This document shows, piece by piece, positions 36,722 through 45,285 of a stretch of DNA of 64,000 nucleotides. A model generated the notes under the pieces. It was not told where the DNA came from. It saw only the letters and a list, made by a program, of their open reading frames with translations, and made no database searches. The translations under genes and the position numbers were made by a program. The stretch lies in the NCBI GenBank assembly GCA_964422295.1, contig CAYRAM010000012.1:1-64000 (forward strand), written 5' to 3'. Positions within the stretch are counted from its first letter, which is position 1. Every line of letters starts with the position of its first letter. Source of the stretch: UBA12191 sp964422295. GTDB taxonomy: Bacteria; Planctomycetota; UBA8108; UBA1146.

Positions 36722-36749
36722 AAAATACTCTTCTACTATTAAGTGCCAA
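36722..36749 (-). promoter_or_regulatory. Candidate sigma-70 promoter for glnA
   Basis: TTGGCA (36749-36744), 16-base spacer, TATTTT (36727-36722) on the minus strand, giving a start near 36715 and a leader of about 87 bases. The 176-base space between the PII-like gene and glnA is large compared with the overlapping neighbours, which supports a separate promoter. Confidence 0.4.
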
Positions 36750-36804
36750 TCTCCCACGGAACCACCGATTCTGCAGGAAGCGCCCCATCAAAATTTCCTC
36801 CCGA

Positions 36805-37128
36805 CTAAATCGCCTCCGGGCCCGATTCACCCGTCCGGATCCGGCGCGCATCCTTGAGCGCACCCACATGGACGTCAATCTCTCCACCGCCAGATGCAAT
36901 GTCATCGAGAACAGCGAGGGTTGGCTGCAGAAATCCCTCATTGACCGCAACTTCCACCCTCATGGCATGGATTCCATCGACGGGATTCCCATCCCCCTTC
37001 TGTTGCACCCCGGATCCCAAGACTTCCACTTCGGCAGCCGTGAACCGGACGATTCCCACCTCCTCAAATCTCTCTCTGAGAAGGTCGATCAGGTCGACGG
37101 GAAGAGTGGCAACGACCCAGTAAATCAC
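36805..37128 (-). CDS. Divergent PII-like nitrogen regulatory protein
   Basis: 107 residues from GTG 37128 (PII proteins 112). The C-terminus, ARRIRTGESGPEAI, matches the PII signature IRIRTGE...AI, and the N-terminal beta-alpha-beta (IYWVVATLPVDLIDLLRE, GIVRFTAAEVEVLG) aligns to it. Between residues 38 and 55 the T-loop is shortened and has no tyrosine, so the uridylylation site is lost; the Lys that contacts ATP in GKIGDGKI-type PII is also replaced (SGGGEI). It lies between gpsA and glnA on the same strand. Probably a trimeric sensor with altered ligand use, acting on GlnA or a transporter; that is inference. Confidence 0.75.
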   Translation of the reverse strand: MIYWVVATLPVDLIDLLRERFEEVGIVRFTAAEVEVLGSGVQQKGDGNPVDGIHAMRVEVAVNEGFLQPTLAVLDDIASGGGEIDVHVGALKDARRIRTGESGPEAI

Positions 37129-37136
37129 TCATTCCC

Positions 37137-38117
37137 TCATTCCTGTTTGGGAACCCTGAGAAGAAGCCCCTCGATCCCCTGTTCCACAGAAATTTCACCC
37201 CCGACAACCCTGGACACGGTTTCCACGATGGGCATATCGACCGCCATCGATTGAGCCAATTCACGGGCGGCACTACAGGTGTGAACCCCTTCAGCAACCT
37301 GCTTCATATTGGCGAGGACATCTGCGACCGATTCCCCCCTGCCTATCGCTTCCCCAACGAGCCTGTTGCGCGAGTGGGAACTGAAACAGGTCACGACCAG
37401 ATCACCGATTCCAGAGAGACCGGAGAAGGTTTCCCGTTGCCCACCCAGGCGACAACCCATCCGCGTAATTTCTGCGCTCCCCCGGGTCACCATCGCAGCT
37501 ATGGTGTTGTCACCGAATCCGTGGCCCACCGCAATACCACACCCCAAAGCCACCACATTTTTCAGGACCCCGGCCCACTCCACTCCAACCCGGTCTTCGC
37601 TGCGATAGATTCTGAACTCCGCTGTTCGCAAAGACTTCTGAATATCGACCGAGAACCCCTCGTCGGGATGGGCGAAAACCACCGCGGTCGGCAAGTCCCG
37701 CAAAACTTCTTCGGCATGGCTCGGGCCCGACAAAACACCGGGCTCTGAGGACACTCCACACTCCTGGAGAATTCGGCTGGGAAGGGCTCCTTCACCCATC
37801 TCCAGACCCTTGGAAGCGGAGATCCAAGGCACGTCCCGGGGCAAATTCTTGCCGGGTCCATGGAGATATTCACGAATTTTCTGCGTCGGAACTGCGCAGA
37901 TCACCACATCGATTTCGGGGATGGAATCGTGATCAGAAACACAAACCGGGTAGCCCTCCCCGAGGTCCAGGCCCGGCAAAAAGGAGTGCCTTCCTGAAGA
38001 AAGTTCCTGAGCCCTTTCCGCTCTGCGGCAGTGCACCGTGACATCCATCCCGGCACGGCGTGCCACATGTGCAAGGGCTGTTCCCCAGGTTCCCGATCCT
38101 GCGATGAGAGCTTTCAT
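37137..38117 (-). CDS. gpsA: NAD(P)-dependent glycerol-3-phosphate dehydrogenase
   Basis: 326 residues from ATG 38117, which overlaps plsY as ATGA; a longer frame upstream is internal to plsY. Makes sn-glycerol-3-phosphate for phospholipids. Rossmann loop GSGTWGTALA, catalytic KNVVALGCGIAVGHGFGDNT (Lys), SGIGDLVVTCFSSHSRN substrate region. Paired with plsY, the next enzyme. Confidence 0.96.
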   Translation of the reverse strand: MKALIAGSGTWGTALAHVARRAGMDVTVHCRRAERAQELSSGRHSFLPGLDLGEGYPVCVSDHDSIPEIDVVICAVPTQKIREYLHGPGKNLPRDVPWISASKGLEMGEGALPSRILQECGVSSEPGVLSGPSHAEEVLRDLPTAVVFAHPDEGFSVDIQKSLRTAEFRIYRSEDRVGVEWAGVLKNVVALGCGIAVGHGFGDNTIAAMVTRGSAEITRMGCRLGGQRETFSGLSGIGDLVVTCFSSHSRNRLVGEAIGRGESVADVLANMKQVAEGVHTCSAARELAQSMAVDMPIVETVSRVVGGEISVEQGIEGLLLRVPKQE

Positions 38118-38776
38118 TGGGCAGCCTCCGATCTCGCTTCGCGGTACTCCCGGATGTTTTGTCGATGACGAGCCACGATCAGCAAACAGATCAGAACGAG
38201 CACCCCCCCCAGCCAGCGCTGTTCTTCGGGGGATCGACAATTGATCAACATGAAATCCAGGGAGACCGGTTGCCACATGAGAGTCGCTCCGAGGAGTGCT
38301 CCTCCCGAAGCTCCAATCACCGAGGAGATGCCGACGCTGCGTATCCTGCGCAATATGATTCCCCAAAAGGTCAACAGTAACAGTGCCAAGTACGGTTCAA
38401 AGGCGAGCAAGACCCCTGCGGTGGTCGCGACCCCCTTGCCCCCGCGACCGAGCAGGAATGGCGAAAAACAGTGACCTACCACTGCTGCTGCTCCAACACC
38501 CAGCGCCCAGATCACGGCCAGGTTTCCCTCTGCAAAGTAGTGCTTGGCGATCAGCAGGGGCAGGATTCCCTTGAAGACATCGAGCACCAATCCGAGTGAG
38601 CCGATTTTCTTGCCCAGATTGCGACTCAAGTTCGTCGCCCCGGGATTGCCGCTGCCGACCTTGAAAAGATCGACACCATGAAAGCGGCCAATGATGTAAC
38701 TGAAGGGGATCGATCCGATGAGGTAGGCCGACAGCAGGGCCATCAGGAAAGAAGAGTCTGATAAGAGCGAATCCAA
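38114..38776 (-). CDS. plsY: Acyl-phosphate:glycerol-3-phosphate acyltransferase PlsY
   Basis: 220 residues from TTG 38776 (GGAAGGGGG upstream); TTG 38803 would add nine. Integral membrane acyltransferase that starts phospholipid synthesis. Family motifs GSIPFSYIIGR, KVGSGNPGATNLSR, GRGGKGVATTAG and the C-terminal RHRQNIREY. Opens the plsY-gpsA-PII-glnA group. The upstream 38777-38976 separates it from the divergent ThiF-like gene; nothing else is seen there. Confidence 0.95.
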   Translation of the reverse strand: MDSLLSDSSFLMALLSAYLIGSIPFSYIIGRFHGVDLFKVGSGNPGATNLSRNLGKKIGSLGLVLDVFKGILPLLIAKHYFAEGNLAVIWALGVGAAAVVGHCFSPFLLGRGGKGVATTAGVLLAFEPYLALLLLTFWGIILRRIRSVGISSVIGASGGALLGATLMWQPVSLDFMLINCRSPEEQRWLGGVLVLICLLIVARHRQNIREYREARSEAAQ

Positions 38777-38976
38777 GCCAGCCCCCTTCCCCCCAAGGAT
38801 CAAACGATCAGTACAAACCCGCCGGGGCCTCTACGCAACCCTTGGCAGAACGCCGCCCCTGACTACTGAGCGGGAGACTTGGAGAGCAGGCCGCTGGAGT
38901 CAGGGCAATCACTCGGCTAGATTCGGAATCGGACCTGGATCTTGCCAGCGACCCATTTTCATCAGGAAGGGCAAAC

Positions 38977-40020
38977 TTGGATCGGTATCTTCGCCAACGA
39001 ACAGTGGCGGGCGGGAAACCCCTCGATGCAGCCTGGGCCCAAACCTCGGTCCTTCTCGTCGGACTCGGGGGGGTCGGATCTCCCCTGGCCCAATTCCTGA
39101 CTCGCAGTGGCTTGGGAAAATTGACCTTGGTGGATGGGGATCGGGTCGCAGTGACCGATCTGCATAGACAAGTTCTCTATGACGATGAAGATGTACTCAA
39201 GGGCACTCCGAAGGCGGAAGCGGCCTGCAGATCTCTTCAGCGGATCGGTGGCCGCACTTCTCTCCACAGTTATGCAGGGATGCTGACCCCACGAAATGCT
39301 GACGAGTTGTTTGGAGATCATGAATTTGTCATCGATGCCACCGATCACATCGCCGCACGGTCGCTGATTCAGGAGGTCTCTCTGAGAACCGGTATCGGCT
39401 GGTTCCACTCTGCGGCCATCGCCGACCGTTGGGTTGCTGCATCCTTCACTCCCCCTGGATCACCCTGCTATCACTGTTGGGTATCCCGCGAGTTGAACCA
39501 CACTGCCATCGGCACATGTGAAACAGAAGGTGTTCTGCCCGCTTCCTGTTTGGCCGCTGCCAGCGCAGTATTGCGTTTGCTGACGGAGACGCTTCACTCT
39601 CCCGCCGAATCTCAAACCCCTGGATCAAAGGTACGCAGGATTCTTCGAGGATCCCTTGGCACAGGTGAAGAGTGGATCGAGTTGGTTGCGGATCCGGAGT
39701 GTCCGACCTGCTCCGATTCAGGTTTGAGGGATGTGGAATCGGGATCACAGATGCATCGTGATGACCGATTCACGCTGCGCAAACTCTGCGGAAGCGGAAC
39801 CCTGGAGGTCTGGATCGACGAGGACCTCGAAAAGATGCAGTCACGACTGCTGAAATCAGGACAGATCCAAGATGCGCGGGAACACCCCTTCTCACTGCGA
39901 ATCGTTGAACCCACAGGGGTTATCACCTGCTATCGGGATGGCAGGGCCTTGATCACCGGTGAACTGGCCCAACGACCTGAAGTTGCAAAAGAAAGACTGG
40001 CACAGATCCTCGATTGTTGA
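38977..40020 (+). CDS. ThiF/MoeB/HesA-type E1-like adenylating protein
   Basis: 347 residues; TTG start with AGGAAGG seven bases upstream. Nucleotide-binding LLVGLGGVGSPLA, DGDRVAVTDLHRQVLYDDEDVLKG..KAEAA (adenylation Asp), and zinc-type Cys pairs CYHC and CPTC. A Cys in GTCETEGVLP could be the acceptor. Residues about 245-347 form an extra C-terminal domain absent from MoeB/ThiF. No ThiS/MoaD/JAMM partner is next to it, so whether it serves thiamin, molybdopterin or another sulfur-carrier pathway is open. Confidence 0.87.
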   Translation: MDRYLRQRTVAGGKPLDAAWAQTSVLLVGLGGVGSPLAQFLTRSGLGKLTLVDGDRVAVTDLHRQVLYDDEDVLKGTPKAEAACRSLQRIGGRTSLHSYAGMLTPRNADELFGDHEFVIDATDHIAARSLIQEVSLRTGIGWFHSAAIADRWVAASFTPPGSPCYHCWVSRELNHTAIGTCETEGVLPASCLAAASAVLRLLTETLHSPAESQTPGSKVRRILRGSLGTGEEWIELVADPECPTCSDSGLRDVESGSQMHRDDRFTLRKLCGSGTLEVWIDEDLEKMQSRLLKSGQIQDAREHPFSLRIVEPTGVITCYRDGRALITGELAQRPEVAKERLAQILDC

Positions 40021-40033
40021 GGATCTGTGCCAG
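39997..40033. terminator. 15-bp perfect inverted repeat across the thiF-like stop codon
   Basis: Left arm CTGGCACAGATCCTC (39997-40011), 7-base loop, right arm GAGGATCTGTGCCAG (40019-40033). It overlaps the last codons and the stop at 40018-40020. The arms are perfect, so it can fold in both directions and lies between convergent genes; no T-run follows on either strand. A bidirectional terminator or 3'-end stabiliser is likely. Confidence 0.7.
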
Positions 40034-40071
40034 CCGATTCAAATCTTCACAGAAGTGTGTCGATCAGATCT

Positions 40072-41085
40072 TCAGTTACTGAGGCGCAACTTCCTGCGCT
40101 CTTCGCCGATCTGATGGAAGAGGTTTTCGCGCTCACCTTCCTGCTGCATTTGCATGTTAAACACCCGCTCGCGCGTCTCTTCAAGGCGCTTATGAAGACG
40201 CTCGGTCCGGTCGAGTCGCTCCTCAACCAGATTCAAAACATCCTGGAATTTAGTCTGTTTGAAAACGTCGCTGAACAAGTTTTTGTAGAAGGGCAACAGG
40301 ATCGGAGCAAAATCAGAAAACTCAAAGAGGTCGTAATCTTCATCGTTGAGACAGATCAACTCTCCGAGTGCGGTCTTCAGATTGCGCTCAGCACCCTCGA
40401 GCATCTCCCGGATCCGACCGATCAGGGAATGCTTGAAGAGGTCCACCAGGTATCCGGTCTCCAACCACTGCTGCACTGAGTAATGACTCCGTGCCTGCAG
40501 GACAAAATTTCTGGCGGATGCCAAGTAGTCATTTGCCCTCTGCACGCAGAAAAGTGCATCGTCGAGATTCGTCAAATCTTCCGTCAATACGTTCCAACGC
40601 GATTCGGTCTCCTCAAAGTTCTCGGAAATTTTGAGAACCGGCTCACCCTCTTCGAGGATGAAACTACTCAGCGCAGTCGTTCTCTCCGATTGGAGTCCGG
40701 CGATTTTGTCGTGAAAAACCCTGAATGTCAGTAGTTTGTCGGTGGTATCCGTAATGTCCTGATCGAGCAGTTCCAACTCTTGTAAAATCTCTGGTCTCAT
40801 GCCGATAGCGATAAATTCGAGGCGAATGTCCTCAAAGGAAAAGGTCGATTCCTCTTCCATCATCTTTCGAGAGATCTCGACAAATGAGATTCTCCCCAAA
40901 GAGTTTTGGGATTCGCTATGGGCTTCAGGATAGCTACTCAGTGAACCACGCATGTGATCCCTGTGGGCCCTTAAGAAGTGTACTCGCGTCGCAAGGCGTT
41001 GCTCTTTTTCGAGTTTGATCTGGCAGTAGCCCAGCTCCTTCTCGATCTTTTCGAGACGTCGAATCAACGACAGATCCTTGCGCAT
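40072..41085 (-). CDS. Coiled-coil protein of unknown function
   Basis: 337 residues, no signal peptide or membrane helix. Helical throughout, Glu/Leu/Arg-rich, with coiled-coil character at about 1-35, 115-180 and 285-335. ATG 41085 is preceded by AAAGGA. No recognisable domain. Convergent with the ThiF-like gene and divergent from 41355-42101, so it is a single-gene unit. Could be a scaffold; no function assigned. Confidence 0.7.
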   Translation of the reverse strand: MRKDLSLIRRLEKIEKELGYCQIKLEKEQRLATRVHFLRAHRDHMRGSLSSYPEAHSESQNSLGRISFVEISRKMMEEESTFSFEDIRLEFIAIGMRPEILQELELLDQDITDTTDKLLTFRVFHDKIAGLQSERTTALSSFILEEGEPVLKISENFEETESRWNVLTEDLTNLDDALFCVQRANDYLASARNFVLQARSHYSVQQWLETGYLVDLFKHSLIGRIREMLEGAERNLKTALGELICLNDEDYDLFEFSDFAPILLPFYKNLFSDVFKQTKFQDVLNLVEERLDRTERLHKRLEETRERVFNMQMQQEGERENLFHQIGEERRKLRLSN

Positions 41086-41354
41086 CAGCGATCCTTTCCC
41101 GCGTGCTCCCGCAAACTACAGAAACACGTCACTCCCTTGATACGGGACGGATCATTCTTCCCGACCCGAACCGAGACGCCCCGCCAAGGAGGCACCCTTA
41201 CCCCGAAAAAGTTGGATCATTCAGCAATCACGAAACAAAAAATAAGATTATCGTGCCTTGCCAGATGTCCTCACTCCAACCAAGATGTGATCGTACCACA
41301 AACCCCATCAAAATTGCACGGGTCCTCTTTGACAACTTTGAAGATCAGTCACGA

Positions 41355-42101
41355 ATGGGAATCAACATGATCACAATACTTTTGACCGTTATGATTTTGG
41401 CTTTTGTGGTCGATGACCCCAAACCTGTCACTCCCCCTGTAGTAAATTCGTCCCCACCCCTCCCATACGTGACTGATGCTGATTTGACGTGGCGCTGGGT
41501 CCATGCAGGGGCTCCCGTAGGAACCACCAGAATCCGCCTCACAGCCCTCAGCAAGCCGTCCGGAAAACTCTGGCGCATCGACTCCAGACTGACGTGGAAA
41601 CGGCAGGGAAGAGCAATTGACCAGCGTCAGAAAACCGATTTTGAAGCTCCCGACTTGCGTCCTGTGGCGCTCAACCGGCAACTCGTAGTCGAAGCTGCGG
41701 CAGGCGGAACTCAAGACCTCGTCACCGCTGCGGAGTTTCGGCGAGAGGACGCTCGTATTGTCGTCCGCAATCCCCTGTCGGAAACCCAGGTGGATCGAGT
41801 CATCCCCTTGAGAGACCGGTTCCTGCTCCTTGGAAATCAATCCTTTGAACATTGGTTATTGATCGCCATGCGGCTTCTGGAAAAGGAAGACGCTACTTTT
41901 TCGGCCCTGATTCCGGGGGATTTCCGCTACCTCGAATTGAAGTTCCGCAAAGAGCGCGATGAAAAGATCGGCGATCTCCCGGTGCAGCGCTGGCACGTGA
42001 CTTCAAAGGACTTTGAAGCACGTCTGTGGATTGGACCGAAGGGGGAAGTGGAGCGCTATCGGCAAGGGGAAGTCGAAATTCAGCGGGTCAGAAATGAGTG
42101 A
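41355..42101 (+). CDS. Exported protein of unknown function
   Basis: 248 residues from ATG 41355 (ATG 41367 possible); longer frames upstream are not credible. Hydrophobic N-terminus (ITILLTVMILAFVV) then Pro-rich linker and a beta-rich domain (TWRWVHAGAPVGTTRIRLT, RIDSRLTWKRQGRAID, WHVTSKDFEARLWIGPKGEVERYR) resembling the general layout of DUF3108-like periplasmic proteins. The last strand with WIGPKGEV suggests a lipocalin-like or outer-membrane-associated fold; not proven. The 41086-41354 space upstream holds no clear promoter. Confidence 0.65.
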   Translation: MGINMITILLTVMILAFVVDDPKPVTPPVVNSSPPLPYVTDADLTWRWVHAGAPVGTTRIRLTALSKPSGKLWRIDSRLTWKRQGRAIDQRQKTDFEAPDLRPVALNRQLVVEAAAGGTQDLVTAAEFRREDARIVVRNPLSETQVDRVIPLRDRFLLLGNQSFEHWLLIAMRLLEKEDATFSALIPGDFRYLELKFRKERDEKIGDLPVQRWHVTSKDFEARLWIGPKGEVERYRQGEVEIQRVRNE

Positions 42102-42124
42102 ATGCGGATGACCCCGTCGTCGCA

Positions 42125-43477
42125 CTAGCGATCCAGGTGTGCCAGTTTTTCGCGAATCGCATCGATGAAATTGCGCAACTTTTTGAGGGTCTGGCTTCTC
42201 TCTGTCATCGGATCCCAATCAAAATCGGCCACAAAGTCATTCTGATGACGCTCTTTACCCAATGCCATGTAGATGACCGTGCTCTCCAGCCGACTGTATT
42301 TGAGCAGGGTATGAAACAATAGCGGAACATTGCGCGCGGGACCGGGGTATCGATCGGGCCACGGAATCGCTCCCGCTTCCACCCAACGACGCCAACTCTG
42401 AGGCAACTCTTCATCGATCAACTTGCGCCAGCGCTTCTCATCAAATTCATCCCCTCTCCCCAATTCATCAAGAACCGGGGCCAGGGGATGGGTCAACAAG
42501 CGTCCCATCCGTTCATCATCTCGAACCAGGCGTGCCCTCTTACCTCGGGCGTGGGCTCCCGCGACCAGCAACAGATCCCGGGTCATCTCTACCTCATCGA
42601 GGGCCGCTTTGTACCAGCGACGAATCAACTCTCCCTGACGTGTCGATTCTGCGGCAGTGTCGACGCTCAAGACCCCTTCCCAAAGCCAGTCCTGACCGGC
42701 GAATTGCTCTCCCCGAAGTACGATCATTTGTTGCCGACGAATGTCGGTCGCAGCTTCCCATGACCAGGTCACCTGCACCTGCAACAGACCCGCGTACCAT
42801 TGGCGAGCGACCAACGGCAAGACCCAGGTATTCTCCAAACCACCCACTTTGAGAATGCCCCCATCGAGAACTCTGCCATCGCCGATCACCTGCACCCGCA
42901 GGCGGCTGCCCTCGGCCAATTCGCACTTCGCAGCGATGATCAGCACAGATCTCTGGTCCTGATCCTCGGGTCGCACAAGGGTCATCCGATCAACCCCGAT
43001 CAATCCCGAATCGAGATTCTGCTCGGTCGTATCGATGATCCACCTGCCGCTTTGTGGTGTCAGGAGCTGTTTGGGGTATTCCCTTCCCCCGGCAATCAAC
43101 TGTTTTGCATCGATAAATTCAACCGCTTCGGAAGACCGCAACTCTTCCTCATTCCCCCCCAGTAGTCCGGTCCAATTCCCCGGACCCAAGACCGTTCCCA
43201 GCGAATCCATCACCCTGACCAAAATCTCCATGGGGGGATCTTCGACGATCGGGAGCGGCGGATCATCCCCGTCTGCAGGTGCGACGACGACTGGAGGATC
43301 GGAGAGGGTGTTGCTGTCGTCGGGGTTCTTCTGTGATAAATCCGACTTCTCCCCCGCCGACTCCTCCTCTGACGTCACCCCTGGTGCGACGACGGTATCC
43401 ACCGGGGACAAAAGGAACCATGAGATGACGGAGACGAGCAGAATCAGCAAGATCAGGGGAAGACGCATTCCACTCAT
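42125..43477 (-). CDS. Membrane-anchored protein ending the Gld-like operon
   Basis: 450 residues from ATG 43477, overlapping the DUF4340 gene by 4 bases. One N-terminal membrane helix (LPLILLILLVSVISWFLL), an acidic/Pro linker to about residue 85, then a mixed alpha/beta region (EILVRVMDSLGTVLGPGNWTG, ... ) and a Trp-rich C-terminal half (ARQWYAGLLQVQVTWSWEA, QDWLWEG). No family recognised. Its coupling to an ABC exporter suggests a periplasmic accessory subunit. The 23-base space to the next stop leaves no room for another gene. Confidence 0.75.
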   Translation of the reverse strand: MSGMRLPLILLILLVSVISWFLLSPVDTVVAPGVTSEEESAGEKSDLSQKNPDDSNTLSDPPVVVAPADGDDPPLPIVEDPPMEILVRVMDSLGTVLGPGNWTGLLGGNEEELRSSEAVEFIDAKQLIAGGREYPKQLLTPQSGRWIIDTTEQNLDSGLIGVDRMTLVRPEDQDQRSVLIIAAKCELAEGSRLRVQVIGDGRVLDGGILKVGGLENTWVLPLVARQWYAGLLQVQVTWSWEAATDIRRQQMIVLRGEQFAGQDWLWEGVLSVDTAAESTRQGELIRRWYKAALDEVEMTRDLLLVAGAHARGKRARLVRDDERMGRLLTHPLAPVLDELGRGDEFDEKRWRKLIDEELPQSWRRWVEAGAIPWPDRYPGPARNVPLLFHTLLKYSRLESTVIYMALGKERHQNDFVADFDWDPMTERSQTLKKLRNFIDAIREKLAHLDR

Positions 43478-45285
43478 CGATCCTCCCTTGCCCCGGTCGT
43501 CAGTTGTCGCAGGACTTCGATGCCCAATGTTTCCAGATTGATCCCGGATTCTGGTGCCAAGGCAAAAGCCCAATCGGAATCTGCAAATCGGGCACGAACC
43601 CACCCTTCTGCGGTTCGTCCACCCAGGTACAGAGTCATCAGGGGTGTTTGTGAAGAATCCGCAGACAGCCAATCGATGCGCAGTCGATGGCGATTCTGAT
43701 GGGGTGCCTCGGCCCCTGGATCGAGCCAGCGTCCCATCGTCATCTTCAGCATGCGCTCAGAGATCGCATTCAACTCCATCTGAAACAGGTCTGCCCCAGC
43801 AGCGCCACCGGATCCCTGAACCACTCGCCAACTGCGATTCGGCCGCACGACCTCAATTTGACCGATGCCCACGGCGGAGAGTCTGAAACGCGAGACTTCC
43901 GCTGCCGGAGATGCCACCAGAAGGGATCGCATGGAAAAGGGAGCACGCCGCATCAACGGCAACTCGGGCACCGGGGCCAGAGCACACGACTCCCGGCGCG
44001 GATTCCAGACGTAGTTCAAACCGGGTCGGTCGGGAACAGGGGAACCGATGATCAATTGCTCCGATTCCCCCCCGGGCGTTTCAAGGAGAATCTCAAGAAG
44101 AGGTTGGTCGAAGCCCCACTTTTGCAACGCACTCCGATCGACATTCTGCCAAGTCTCCGACTTCAAGGTACCAAGGTCTGTCAACAATGACTCCACCAAA
44201 TCGGCATCTGCAAGACGCTGCCCCTGCTCCCCAGCCCAGTTCAGACTCCAACCACCGGATTCCTGGCGCTCCAACTTCACAGGCCCATACAGACCCCGTG
44301 TCAGCGTCAGCGCATCGATGCGAGGATCATCGAAACGAATCAGGTAGGGGCTGACCAACCCCGTTGCTTTGCGAGTCACCAAATTTTCTGCTGGGGTACC
44401 GGCCACGATCAATGCCGATGCTCGATCACTCGCTTCGACGAGGACCGCAGAGGACTGCCCATCGACCGCAAAGACGGGGCCCACCTTGATCGTTTTTTCT
44501 GCATCGGCGGTCTCGATGGTCAGGATCGCCCTCGGTGTTTGCAGTGCGTCGGCAATCTCGCGGGGATCATCGATGTAATCGACCACCGCCCACTGGCTCA
44601 ATTTTTGCAACCAGGATTCGACCGCACTGGAATTGGCGTCCGCACGGATGGGCTGCTCCATCGACCAAAATGCACCTTTGCGCTTCAACACCAATTCGTC
44701 CTCGCCGGGTCGACTCAGTTTGACGCTGCGGATCCTGTCCGGAGACAACCCCACCACCGCATCTTCACGCAGTTCGGAGAGTCTGAACCGCATCAGAACT
44801 TCTCGCAGTTGCCGATCCACCAGCACCGACTCTCCATCGATCAGTGCGTACACCCGATCGAAAGCGGGATGATCCTTCCCCAGCAGCAAGTCGTGGTGCC
44901 TCGAACCCGTCCCGATTCGAACGCTGACCTGGGGATCATCGAGACCGCAATCGGCAAGATCGGATGGACCCTGACCATGGGATTCCACATCTCTCAACAT
45001 CAGCAACAAATCCTCGATGGCTGAGTAGCGCCCCGGATCAGCGACCGGTTTGACGATGTTCCAGGAAGTCTGCCCGGAAGAGTGCAGGGATGATTGACGC
45101 TGAATCTCGATCCGATCCTCGTCTCCTCTGAGAATCTCCACCGACTGAACCGCCGGGATCGAGAAATTCAAAGGCCGCTCCAGTCCGACCACATAACTGG
45201 GACGAGCATCGCGGATCGAGCGATACGCCTGAGTCGTCATGATCACCGCGAGGACAGTGAGAATCATCGTCGTTCGTGGATTCAT
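43474..45285 (-). CDS. DUF4340 domain protein of the Gld-like operon
   Basis: 603 residues from ATG 45285 (ATGA overlap with the GldG-like gene). N-terminal membrane anchor (MILTVLAVIMTTQAY), then repeated beta-rich DUF4340 units: the recurring pattern WxxxxP..a....v..ll..l appears at SWNIVKPVADPGRYSAIEDL, FWSMEQPIRADANSSAVESW and WSLNWAGEQGQRLADADLVE. DUF4340 proteins regularly accompany GldA/F/G-type ABC transporters. Predicted periplasmic. Confidence 0.88.
   Translation of the reverse strand: MNPRTTMILTVLAVIMTTQAYRSIRDARPSYVVGLERPLNFSIPAVQSVEILRGDEDRIEIQRQSSLHSSGQTSWNIVKPVADPGRYSAIEDLLLMLRDVESHGQGPSDLADCGLDDPQVSVRIGTGSRHHDLLLGKDHPAFDRVYALIDGESVLVDRQLREVLMRFRLSELREDAVVGLSPDRIRSVKLSRPGEDELVLKRKGAFWSMEQPIRADANSSAVESWLQKLSQWAVVDYIDDPREIADALQTPRAILTIETADAEKTIKVGPVFAVDGQSSAVLVEASDRASALIVAGTPAENLVTRKATGLVSPYLIRFDDPRIDALTLTRGLYGPVKLERQESGGWSLNWAGEQGQRLADADLVESLLTDLGTLKSETWQNVDRSALQKWGFDQPLLEILLETPGGESEQLIIGSPVPDRPGLNYVWNPRRESCALAPVPELPLMRRAPFSMRSLLVASPAAEVSRFRLSAVGIGQIEVVRPNRSWRVVQGSGGAAGADLFQMELNAISERMLKMTMGRWLDPGAEAPHQNRHRLRIDWLSADSSQTPLMTLYLGGRTAEGWVRARFADSDWAFALAPESGINLETLGIEVLRQLTTGAREDR

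Noticed and set aside
41329..41334. TTGACA upstream of the exported protein at 41355
   Set aside because: Only 20 bases from the start codon, leaving no room for a -10 element and leader.
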